Part shown: piece by piece, positions 1 to 6,977 of the stretch
How positions within the stretch are numbered: the stretch's first letter is position 1
Layout of the letters: every line of letters starts with the position of its first letter
Assembly (NCBI RefSeq): GCF_009184905.1
Contig: NZ_WESC01000009.1
Span: 1-64,000 of the forward strand
DNA: 64,000 bases
Source: Parvibaculum sedimenti
GTDB taxonomy: Bacteria > Pseudomonadota > Alphaproteobacteria > Parvibaculales > Parvibaculaceae
Direction: 5' to 3'
The notes under the pieces: generated by a model
Told to the model about the DNA's origin: nothing
The model's input: the letters and a program-made list of their open reading frames with translations, nothing else
Database searches by the model: none
Program-made: the position numbers and the translations under genes

Positions 1-36
1 ACTCCCTGCAATCTTCCATCAAAAGGTGATCGCAGA

Positions 37-174
37 TCACGACGCCAGAGGTAATGTGGGGGCAAAACACCGCTTACAATAAGATCGTTGCGTCGCGGGC
101 GACAGGTTGCGCAAACTCATGTCGTCGATCATACGACGGCGCAGCGGGCTTACCGCTGCTTTGGCTTCAGCCAT
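37..174 (-). pseudogene. Truncated tyrosine recombinase (integrase) 5' remnant
   Basis: Reading the minus strand from an ATG at 174, preceded by an AGGAG ribosome-binding site, gives 45 residues that open like the N-terminal SAM-like domain of phage/IS91-associated tyrosine recombinases (PLRRRMIDDMSLRNLSPATQ...). Homology stops right after the SY dipeptide, and the frame runs through unrelated residues to a TGA at 37-39. A full integrase would be about 300 residues, so this is a broken gene. The catalytic R-H-R-Y domain is absent. It is antisense to the beginning of the long frame that enters the next gene. The family call is from remembered motif similarity, not a search. It marks a past mobile element at this end of the window. 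Confidence 0.6.
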
Positions 175-331
175 GGGATGGTCTCCTGGTCAGGGGTTGG
201 TCTCAGCAACCAAACCTTCCCATCAGGAGGCCATCCAAGCCAACACACACGCCAGTCCCGCGTCAGCGGGTTCGTTCAATCCGCTTTGTGTTTTTTTTGG
301 CATAGTGCGCGAGACAGGCGCTCCGCCTCCG

Positions 332-1234
332 ATGCGCGTTGTCACCACAGCGGGTGAGGAGCTTATGGTTCTTCCTGGTGGAGGTCTTGCAATCACTAAG
401 CCCAGTTATAGCGAGACAGAGACTTCTGGCGGAACACGCATTGAATTTACAGCACGCAATATGGCCGAAGCACGCAAGATGCTTAAGGGGGTGCAGCGCA
501 AATTCAAAAACATTGACGTTGAGCGGACGCTTCAGCAGGCGGAAGTCAAGAGCACCTATCCTGACGGGCAAATTCACTTCGGATTCGGGATAGGCGGGGA
601 TCACTCACCTCGTTCGATCGTAAAAACCGCTGCGGCTTTTGCACACTTCTGTGGAATCCCTGCGGTTGACTATGCTTTGGCCGCGTCATATTTGCGCGAT
701 CCTTCAGCCCTTTGCTGCTTCGGGTATTATTTTGAGACTGATTTGGTGACTAATCGGCCTGTCGGAGTCCCGTTTCATTGTGTGGCTGTCTCTGGTGACC
801 CGTCGACAAATCTTCTGCTGGCATACGTTGAGTTTTTCGGTTCAATGCGAATGGTGGTTTGCCTGTCTGATTGCTATAGCGGTCCCGCAATTCAACAATG
901 TTATGCGATTAACCCGCTGACGGGGCGCACCTTGGATATGTCTGTGGCTATGACCTTCAACAAGAAGGACATTGATGAAATCTATAAGTATGCGCGCGTT
1001 CCCAACGGAGCCATGCAAAAGGCCTTTGAGGCCGTCTTGATCCCAGCTTTAGAGCGTAAATGGGAGGATGAAAAGCAGCGCGTCCTATCAGATGCAGTAA
1101 GTTACGCATTTGATAATTGCGGCGCTAAAGAAGGTGAAATTTTATCGCCCGAACACATTAAACGTATCTCCGGATTGATCGCGGAAAGAATGTCGCCGTA
1201 TTTGATCAGGCAGATAAAGGGACGACGGCACTAG
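332..1234 (+). CDS. Hypothetical protein, possible C-terminal part of an HNH-type endonuclease
   Basis: The frame is open from about 107, but its first 75 codons lie over the antisense integrase remnant and look non-native. I therefore place the start at ATG 332; ATG 365, preceded by GTGAGGAG, is an alternative. The roughly 300-residue product has no signal peptide or membrane segment. The segment around RETGAPPPM, VLPGGGLAI and EARKMLKGVQRKF resembles the region that follows an HNH_5 module in some annotated HNH endonucleases. No HNH Cys/His cluster is present here, so the protein would be truncated at its N terminus. GC content by eye is about 45-52%, well below later genes, which suggests horizontal acquisition. 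The function is not established. Confidence 0.45.
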   Translation: MRVVTTAGEELMVLPGGGLAITKPSYSETETSGGTRIEFTARNMAEARKMLKGVQRKFKNIDVERTLQQAEVKSTYPDGQIHFGFGIGGDHSPRSIVKTAAAFAHFCGIPAVDYALAASYLRDPSALCCFGYYFETDLVTNRPVGVPFHCVAVSGDPSTNLLLAYVEFFGSMRMVVCLSDCYSGPAIQQCYAINPLTGRTLDMSVAMTFNKKDIDEIYKYARVPNGAMQKAFEAVLIPALERKWEDEKQRVLSDAVSYAFDNCGAKEGEILSPEHIKRISGLIAERMSPYLIRQIKGRRH

Positions 1235-1371
1235 CGATCCACATTGGATCGGCAGCCAACGGCGGCAATCACTGTGACGCAGTTGTGTCTAACACCTGCC
1301 TGCATGTCCCCGTTTGTACCGTCTTTTATGAAAACGGCGCTGCGCGAAAACTCAGGAAAACGGCGGAAAAC

Positions 1372-1448
1372 TGGTCGGGGCGGAGAGATTCGAACTCCCG
1401 ACCCTCTGCTCCCAAAGCAGATGCGCTACCAGGCTGCGCTACGCCCCG
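1372..1448 (-). tRNA. tRNA-Pro (anticodon TGG)
   Basis: The minus strand folds into a standard 77-nt cloverleaf. The acceptor arm pairs CGGGGCG (1448-1442) with CGCCCCG (1382-1376), the discriminator is A, and CCA is encoded at 1374-1372. The anticodon arm TCTGC/GCAGA encloses the loop TTTGGGA, giving anticodon TGG. The T arm contains GTTCGAATC. Its 3' end points at the low-GC accessory genes on the left, the usual geometry when an integrative element uses a tRNA 3' end as its attachment site. Confidence 0.95.
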
Positions 1449-1587
1449 ACGGCTTCCCAATACACCGGGAAAGGCCCCTGCCGCAACCATGCGTGCACCC
1501 GGGCGCAATATGAATGGAATTTCACATGCGCCATGCTGCACTGCGATTGACCGGTGCGGCGCGCGGGCCTATACGGGCGGCGACGAC

Positions 1588-1746
1588 GGGGCCTTCGCCC
1601 CGAAGCTCTAAGAGGAAATGATGGACGGCGACAGTAGTCGGTTGGGCCTGCGGGGCTGAACCTGACGCGTCGGAGGCGGGCTCGCCTCCCTCGTGCGGGT
1701 GGCTTTCGTTGGCCCGCGCGAGGTGATCATGGATATCTCCTTTTTT
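1588..1746 (+). promoter_or_regulatory. Structured leader ahead of the ABC transporter genes
   Basis: The 372-base gap between tRNA-Pro and the permease gene contains three hairpins in a row: GGGGC/GCCCC (1588-1601), a perfect GGAGGCG/CGCCTCC stem (1672-1689), and an 11-bp stem with one G-U pair, 1689-1699 with 1713-1723. A run of six T lies at 1741-1746, 17 bases after the last stem. AGTAG near 1632 and GTTGGC...GCGAGG near 1708-1723 faintly recall conserved parts of the yybP-ykoY manganese riboswitch, but the local 11-bp stem competes with that fold. A regulatory leader is plausible; its identity is open. The rest of the gap shows nothing recognisable. Confidence 0.3.
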
Positions 1747-1820
1747 GCGATTTCGCCGCCCGGGAGGGTGGTATCTGACCGCGTTTTCTTCGCTCACTCG
1801 AAGGCGATGGAGGGCGGGCT

Positions 1821-3560
1821 ATGAGCAATATTTCGACCATTTCCGTGGCGCGGCGCGAGCGGGTCGCGCCATCCGCCTGGGACGGCATCGCGCTTTGCCT
1901 CGTGGCGGGCACACTCGCCCTCATCATCTATGGCGCCCAGCAGATGAATGCGCCGCTGGCCAGCGTCTCCAAGGCGCAGATTTCGCTCTCGCCGGCAGCA
2001 CTTCCCGAATATGCGCTGCGGACGACGCTGCGGATGTTCGCCGCGCTCGCCGCGTCGCTACTCTTCACCTTCACCTATGCGACGGCGGCCGCCAAAAGCA
2101 GGCGGGCGGGGGCCGTGCTCATCCCCATCCTCGACGTGCTTCAGTCCGTGCCGGTGCTGGGCTTCCTGTCCTTCACCGTGACGGGCTTCATGGCGATCTT
2201 TCCAGGCAGCGTCGCGGGGGCCGAATGCGCGGCGATCTTCGCGATCTTCACCGCTCAGGCCTGGAACATGGCCTTCAGCTTCTATCAGTCGCTCCGGACC
2301 ATTCCCGCAGATCTCGACGAGGCGAGCAGGGCCTTCCGGCTTTCCGCCTGGCAGCGCTTCTGGCGGCTCGAAGTGCCCTTCGCCCTGCCGGCCCTGATCT
2401 GGAACATGATGATGTCCATGTCGGGGAGCTGGTTCTTCATCGTCGCTTCGGAGGCGATCTCCGTTGGTAACACCACGATCACGCTGCCGGGCATCGGCTC
2501 TTATGTCGCGCTGGCGATCGAGCGGCGCGACCTGACGGCGGTGTTCTTCGCTCTCGGCGCGATGCTGGTCGTCATCCTTGCCTATGACCAATTGCTGTTC
2601 CGCCCCCTTGTGGCCTGGGCGCAGAAGTTCCGCTTCGAACAGACCATGGGCCAGCCCACGCCCGGCGTCTGGCTGCTGCGCGTGCTGAACCGCGCACGGC
2701 TGGTGCAGATCGCGCTGGTCCCCGTGCACAAGAGCTTCGTGGCAGTCGCCCATGCGCCATTGAGCTTTGGTCGCTGGGGCTGGCGCCGGTCGCCCCTTCA
2801 GAGGCGCTGGCTCAATATCGGCTGGGGCGTGATCTGGTGGGGCCTCTGGGCGCTGGTCGGCGCTTACGGGCTGCGCGCGCTTTATGTGGAAATGGCGGGT
2901 CAGATCGGCTGGGCGGAAGTCTTCAGCGCTTTCAAGCTCGGCCTGATGACGCTGACGCGCGTCATCGTTCTGGTTGGGCTCGCAAGCCTCGTCTGGGTGC
3001 CGGTTGGCGTGTGGATCGGCCTGCGGCCGGGCCTCGCCATGCGGCTGCAGCTTGTCGCGCAGATCCTCGCCGCCTTTCCGGCGAACCTTCTGTTTCCGGT
3101 CGCCGTGGTGGGCATCCTGCATTTCGGGCTCAACCCGAACATCTGGCTGAGCCCGCTGATGATCCTTGGCACGCAGTGGTACATCCTCTTCAACGTCATC
3201 GCAGGCGCGAGCGCATTTCCGATCGATCTTCAGGATGCCGCCGCCAACTTCCGCGTTCGGGGGCGCAACTGGTGGTTCAAGGTGATGCTGCCCGGCGTCT
3301 TTCCCTATTTCATCACCGGCGGCCTGACGGCCTCGGGGGGCTCGTGGAATGCGAGCATCGTCGCCGAGCTGGTCACCTGGGGAAACACGCGGCTCGAAGC
3401 GAATGGCCTCGGCTCCTATATCGCCAAGGCGACGGCGGCAGGCGATTATCCGCGCATCATCCTTGGGGTGATGGTGATGGCCGTTTTCGTGACATTGTTC
3501 AACCGGCTCTTCTGGCGTCCGCTGCATGCTTACGCTGAACGCCGTCTACGCATGATCTGA
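1821..3560 (+). CDS. ABC transporter permease, two fused NitT/TauT-type domains
   Basis: This 579-residue inner-membrane protein carries two BPD_transp_1 permease units in one chain, roughly residues 30-265 and 330-575. Each has hydrophobic helices and an EAA-like loop that contacts the ATPase (DLDEASRAFRLSAWQRFW and DLQDAAANFRVRGRNWWFK). The family imports nitrate, sulfonates, bicarbonate and similar anions. The fused architecture is known from transporters whose ATPase has an AAA-associated C-terminal domain, exactly what follows 12 bases downstream. The ATG is preceded by GGAGGG. No periplasmic binding protein is encoded nearby, so the substrate cannot be named from context. Confidence 0.85.
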   Translation: MSNISTISVARRERVAPSAWDGIALCLVAGTLALIIYGAQQMNAPLASVSKAQISLSPAALPEYALRTTLRMFAALAASLLFTFTYATAAAKSRRAGAVLIPILDVLQSVPVLGFLSFTVTGFMAIFPGSVAGAECAAIFAIFTAQAWNMAFSFYQSLRTIPADLDEASRAFRLSAWQRFWRLEVPFALPALIWNMMMSMSGSWFFIVASEAISVGNTTITLPGIGSYVALAIERRDLTAVFFALGAMLVVILAYDQLLFRPLVAWAQKFRFEQTMGQPTPGVWLLRVLNRARLVQIALVPVHKSFVAVAHAPLSFGRWGWRRSPLQRRWLNIGWGVIWWGLWALVGAYGLRALYVEMAGQIGWAEVFSAFKLGLMTLTRVIVLVGLASLVWVPVGVWIGLRPGLAMRLQLVAQILAAFPANLLFPVAVVGILHFGLNPNIWLSPLMILGTQWYILFNVIAGASAFPIDLQDAAANFRVRGRNWWFKVMLPGVFPYFITGGLTASGGSWNASIVAELVTWGNTRLEANGLGSYIAKATAAGDYPRIILGVMVMAVFVTLFNRLFWRPLHAYAERRLRMI

Positions 3561-3572
3561 GGGAGGTTCGAC

Positions 3573-4895
3573 ATGGCTATGGCATCGACGCTTCAGGTAC
3601 AGACGGTCCTTCAGATCGAGGGTGTGCGAAAGGCCTTTCCGCGGCCCTCGGGTGGCGAACTCACCGTTCTCGACAATGTCGACATGACGCTGAAGGAGGG
3701 CGAGATCGTCGGACTTCTGGGGCGTTCCGGCTCCGGCAAGTCCACGCTGCTGCGCATCATGGCGGGTCTCATCGAGCCCACGGGCGGCAAGGCGCGGTTC
3801 CTTGGCAAGCCGATCGACGGCCCGGCGGAAGGCATTGCGATGGTCTTCCAGACCTTCGCGCTCTTCCCCTGGCTCACCGTTCTTCAAAACGTGCAGCTCG
3901 GGCTGGACGCCTTGCAGATTCCAGCCGACGAAGCACATAAGCGCGCGCTGGAAGCAATCGACCTCGTCGGCCTCGACGGTTTCGAGTCCGCATATCCCAA
4001 GGAGCTTTCGGGCGGCATGCGGCAGCGTGTCGGCTTTGCCCGTGCGCTCGTCGTTCATCCCGATCTACTGCTGATGGACGAGCCATTCTCCGCGCTCGAC
4101 GTGCTTACCGCCGAAACGCTTCGCACCGATCTGCTCGACCTTTGGTCCGAGGGGCGGATGCCGATCAAGTCGATCCTGCTTGTGACGCATAATATCGAGG
4201 AGGCGGTGCTGATGTGCGACCGCATCCTGCTTTTCTCGTCCAACCCCGGCCGGGTGATCGCGGAAATTCCGGTGGACATCACGCGTCCCCGAAATCGTCT
4301 CGATCCGAAATTCCGCCGACTCGTCGACAGCATCTACGAACGCATGACCAGCCCCGCAAAGGCGCTGGTCGCAGGCGCTGCGTTGCCATCTTTCGCGGGC
4401 GGCGGCATCGACATGGTGCTTCCGCGCGTCTCCACGAACTCCATCGCCGGCCTGATAGAAGCCGTGGCGGGCGCGCCCTATCACGGCCGCGCCGACCTGC
4501 CGCAGGTGGCCGAACATATGCGCATGACCACGGATGCGTTGTTCAGTATCGGCGAGACGCTTCAACTTCTTCGCTTTGCGGAGATCGAGGGCGGCGACAT
4601 CAGGCTGACCGAGGCAGGCACGCGCTTTGCCAACGAAGATCCGCATGTGCGCAAGCAGATGTTCGCCGAAAACCTGCTCACCTACGTGCCGCTGGCGGCG
4701 CATATCAAGCGTGTGCTGGACGAGCGACCGGCCCATCGTGCGCCTTATGCGCGGTTTGCCGAGGAACTCGAAGACGCCATGACCGAGGAATGGGCGGAGC
4801 AGACGCTCCGCAGCGTCATCAACTGGGGCCGCTTTGCCGAGGTTTTCGCCTATGACGAGAACCAGGCGATGCTCAGTCTGGATAACCCGGTCTAG
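3573..4895 (+). CDS. ABC transporter ATP-binding protein with AAA-associated C-terminal domain
   Basis: Residues 1-250 form a NitT/TauT-type ABC ATPase that would energise the preceding fused permease. Walker A is GRSGSGKST (about 50-58), the signature is LSGGMRQRV (about 144), and Walker B is LLLMDEP (about 165), followed by the switch histidine in LVTHN. The remaining 180 residues match the AAA-associated C-terminal domain typical of this subgroup, probably a winged-helix-like regulatory module. The gene is 12 bases from the permease and surely co-transcribed with it. A strong hairpin follows at 4936-4964. Substrate unknown. Confidence 0.88.
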   Translation: MAMASTLQVQTVLQIEGVRKAFPRPSGGELTVLDNVDMTLKEGEIVGLLGRSGSGKSTLLRIMAGLIEPTGGKARFLGKPIDGPAEGIAMVFQTFALFPWLTVLQNVQLGLDALQIPADEAHKRALEAIDLVGLDGFESAYPKELSGGMRQRVGFARALVVHPDLLLMDEPFSALDVLTAETLRTDLLDLWSEGRMPIKSILLVTHNIEEAVLMCDRILLFSSNPGRVIAEIPVDITRPRNRLDPKFRRLVDSIYERMTSPAKALVAGAALPSFAGGGIDMVLPRVSTNSIAGLIEAVAGAPYHGRADLPQVAEHMRMTTDALFSIGETLQLLRFAEIEGGDIRLTEAGTRFANEDPHVRKQMFAENLLTYVPLAAHIKRVLDERPAHRAPYARFAEELEDAMTEEWAEQTLRSVINWGRFAEVFAYDENQAMLSLDNPV

Positions 4896-4935
4896 GAGAG
4901 GCGATCTGAAAAAAAGTGCCGGACATCTGCCGAAA

Positions 4936-4964
4936 GCCCTCCCCGTGAGGGGCGCGGGGAGGGC
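4936..4964. terminator. GC-rich hairpin after the ABC transporter operon
   Basis: GCCCTCCCCG (4936-4945) pairs perfectly with CGGGGAGGGC (4955-4964) around a 9-base loop. It lies between the ATPase stop and the convergent small gene at 4979, so it could end transcripts from either side. No long T run follows, so Rho-independent activity is uncertain. Confidence 0.45.
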
Positions 4965-4978
4965 CCTCGAGGGGCAGA

Positions 4979-5191
4979 TCAGGCGGCGGCGGGAACCGAC
5001 ACCGCGATGTCGGTCTTGCCGAGCCAGTACGCACGGGACGCCAGTCTTTCGATCCGGTCGGCACGCCAGACGGATGCACCGTTACGGTGCTGCGGGCCGG
5101 TCAGGTCGAGTACGCATTCGATATCGAGCGGATTGAAGCCTTGGGCTTTGAGGAGCCGCGTCGCAGAAGCAAGGTCGAGATACTGAGTCAT
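4979..5191 (-). CDS. Small conserved-looking hypothetical protein (70 aa)
   Basis: A 70-residue frame starts at ATG 5191 with an excellent ribosome-binding site (AAGGAGG, about 6 bases upstream), which is the main reason to accept it. The product begins with a helical segment (DLASATRLLKAQGFNPLDIECVL), then a short basic stretch, and has no signal peptide or transmembrane segment. It is convergent with the ABC operon and divergent from the complex I subunit gene. I do not recognise the family. The helical start could be a small DNA- or protein-binding fold, but that is a guess. Confidence 0.55.
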   Translation of the reverse strand: MTQYLDLASATRLLKAQGFNPLDIECVLDLTGPQHRNGASVWRADRIERLASRAYWLGKTDIAVSVPAAA

Positions 5192-5398
5192 TGGGGGGCC
5201 TCCTTACTCTGTCGCAAAGGCAGTTTACGACCGGGGCATGTCATTGGCGTGACCCCGGCATCAATCTTGGGTGAATGGTCTGGTTCCGGGTTAGAGGTGG
5301 GCCTGAATTCGGGCAGTGGAAACAGCGTTCCGTGCCCGTGTCTGCTTGTCGCTTGCAAGTCTGGCCGATTTGGGGCGATAAGAGTGCGATTTCAAGAC

Positions 5399-5420
5399 TT
5401 TGCCCATATTATGGGGCAAA
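5399..5420. promoter_or_regulatory. Imperfect palindrome upstream of the complex I subunit gene
   Basis: TTTGCCCAT and ATGGGGCAAA form inverted arms with one extra G, ending 17 bases before the ATG at 5438. It could be an operator or a hairpin in the 5' leader. No regulator can be assigned from the sequence. Confidence 0.3.
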
Positions 5421-5437
5421 TGAACGGAGTTTAAGGA

Positions 5438-5746
5438 ATGGCCCGCGCGCGTATCTACAAGCCTTCGAAAAATGCCATGCAGTCCGGCAAGGCGAAGACG
5501 AAGAAGTGGGTGCTTGAATTCGAACCCTCTGCCGCGCGCAAGGTCGAGCCGCTGATGGGCTGGACAAGCTCGCCCGACACCAATTCTCAGGTCGTTCTCC
5601 GCTTCGACTCGAAGGAAGAGGCCATCGCCTATGCGACGCGCAAGGGCATCGAGTTCCAGGTCGTCGAGACCCATGCGCCTAAGCCCCTCATCAAGGCCTA
5701 TGCCGACAACTTCAAGGCCGACCGCATCGGCCAGTGGACGCATTGA
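5438..5746 (+). CDS. NADH dehydrogenase (complex I) NDUFS4-like accessory subunit
   Basis: The 102-residue basic protein matches the ETC complex I subunit family (NDUFS4, 18 kDa subunit), found in mitochondria and alphaproteobacteria. Diagnostic segments are ARIYKPSKNAMQSG at the start, WVLEFEP, PLMGWTSSPDT, LRFDSKEEAIAYA and the C-terminal YADNF...R...W. It is an accessory subunit on the matrix/cytoplasmic arm near the NADH module. The length is the normal bacterial length. It is monocistronic here, ahead of tRNA-Arg, with the nuo operon not in the window. The start follows CGGAGTTTAAGGA. Confidence 0.93.
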   Translation: MARARIYKPSKNAMQSGKAKTKKWVLEFEPSAARKVEPLMGWTSSPDTNSQVVLRFDSKEEAIAYATRKGIEFQVVETHAPKPLIKAYADNFKADRIGQWTH

Positions 5747-5765
5747 GCGCCACGCTGTCTCTCCT

Positions 5766-5842
5766 GGTCCCGTAGCTCAGCTGGATAGAGCAACGGATTT
5801 CTAATCCGTCGGTCGCAGGTTCGAATCCTGCCGGGATCACCA
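5766..5842 (+). tRNA. tRNA-Arg (anticodon TCT)
   Basis: A 77-nt cloverleaf: acceptor GGTCCCG (5766-5772) with CGGGATC (5832-5838, one G-U), discriminator A and encoded CCA (5840-5842). The anticodon arm ACGGA/TCCGT encloses TTTCTAA, giving TCT, and the T arm contains GTTCGAATC. Confidence 0.96.
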
Positions 5843-5845
5843 GCG

Positions 5846-5863
5846 GACCGCCGTGCGGCGGTC
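5846..5863 (+). terminator. Hairpin after tRNA-Arg
   Basis: GACCGCC (5846-5852) and GGCGGTC (5857-5863) form a perfect 7-bp stem with a 4-base loop immediately after the tRNA CCA end. There is no strong T tail, so it may act as a processing or termination hairpin. Confidence 0.4.
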
Positions 5864-6174
5864 GTCGCGCTTGCCATCTCGCTCTCAGCCGAAAAAGCGT
5901 TGCGCGATCAGATAGTCACGCGACGAGGCTCGTGCGCCATTCAGGCGTCAATCACGCCGATGTAAAAGCAAAAATGGACGTGAGATACGTGAGGCGCCGC
6001 TTCGACATTATGGCGCTTGTACTGCAGAACATCACAAGGCGCTGATGAGGCATGCTCTACCTTGACGGGACCGAAAGGTCTCGATGGTTCACATTTCCTG
6101 TTTCGCGCGTCATGATGATGTCGAACCGGAGAAACCGGGCATGTGAAGAAACGGGGTCGGGGGTGGGAGTGAAC
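5864..6174. other. Intergenic stretch without recognised genes
   Basis: The roughly 310 bases between the tRNA-Arg hairpin and the Sel1-repeat gene contain only short frames without convincing ribosome-binding sites. Frames extending into this region from the Sel1 gene are more likely overextended starts. It presumably contains the promoter of the Sel1 gene, but I see no clear -35/-10 pair. Confidence 0.4.
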
Positions 6175-6867
6175 ATGATGGCGGAATGCGTTCATACCGC
6201 GCGCGCGGCGCGGCAATCCGAAACGACGATCATGCGGTTGGCCTTGGGCTTTCTGGTGCTCATGGCGATCTGTTTCTGGGCAATGGCCGGGCATGCGGCG
6301 GAAGCGGCTGCCCCGGCGGCGCCGAGCGAGGCCAGCGGCGAGGATCTCTACAAGCGCGGCTACTATCCAGAAGCCCTCGAGGAGTGGAAGAAGGCCGTCG
6401 ACGTCCATAAGGACGGCGGCGCGGCGTTCCGTCTTGGCGAGGAATATTTCGACGCCAAGGTCGTGCAGCGCGACGTTGCGACGGCGCTGAAATATTACAA
6501 GTTCGGTGCGGAGCGTGGCGATGCGCGCGCGCAGATGGATCTTGGAAGCTTCTACGACAAGGGCTGGGGCGTGACACGCGACGCGGCAGAGGCGGCGAAA
6601 TGGTACGAGGCGGCGGCAAAGCAAGGCATGGCCGAGGCGCAATACAACATCGCCACCATGTATGAAGCAGGCGAAGGTGTCACGAAGGACGAGAGAAAAG
6701 CCTATATGTATTTCCTGCTTGCGGTCGATGCAGGCTTTCCGCAGTTCGCCAACAAGGAACTCGAGAAGCTTTCGAAGACGATGAATCCGGAAGACATCAA
6801 GCAGGCGACACTTCTCGCCCGTGATTTCAAGCCGGTCATAGGTGCGCCGGAGGCGGCCACACGCTGA
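6175..6867 (+). CDS. Exported Sel1-like repeat protein
   Basis: The 230-residue product has a basic N-terminal stretch, a hydrophobic segment (LALGFLVLMAICFW) and an AxA-like site (GHAAEA), indicating Sec export or N-terminal membrane anchoring. Three Sel1/TPR-like repeats follow at about residues 75-185 (for example MDLGSFYDKGWGVTRDAAEA), alpha-solenoid units that mediate protein contacts. ATG 6175 has GGGAG upstream; ATG 6232 would give a tighter signal peptide and is a real alternative. It stands alone between tRNA-Arg and the oxidase gene. Such proteins often act in envelope or EPS regulation, but no specific partner is implied. Confidence 0.8.
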   Translation: MMAECVHTARAARQSETTIMRLALGFLVLMAICFWAMAGHAAEAAAPAAPSEASGEDLYKRGYYPEALEEWKKAVDVHKDGGAAFRLGEEYFDAKVVQRDVATALKYYKFGAERGDARAQMDLGSFYDKGWGVTRDAAEAAKWYEAAAKQGMAEAQYNIATMYEAGEGVTKDERKAYMYFLLAVDAGFPQFANKELEKLSKTMNPEDIKQATLLARDFKPVIGAPEAATR

Positions 6868-6977
6868 AGCGATCATTTCGCGAATGAAGGGCTTCGCCGC
6901 GGCGGAGCCCTTTCTCGTTTTCACAGAACTTCTGTAGCATGCTCGTCGTGGGCATTGATCTCACTCTGGAGCGGCGC

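Noticed and set aside
1689-1746. Firm call of a yybP-ykoY manganese riboswitch
   Set aside because: Only two short motifs fit, and the strongest stem uses the GCGAGG segment locally, contrary to the known fold.
2058-3527. 489-residue minus-strand frame opposite the ABC permease
   Set aside because: Composition (Asp/Arg/His/Glu-rich, no domain) is that of an antisense shadow of a membrane-protein gene.
5941-6924. 327-residue minus-strand frame
   Set aside because: Antisense to the Sel1-repeat gene, His/Arg-rich, no domain.
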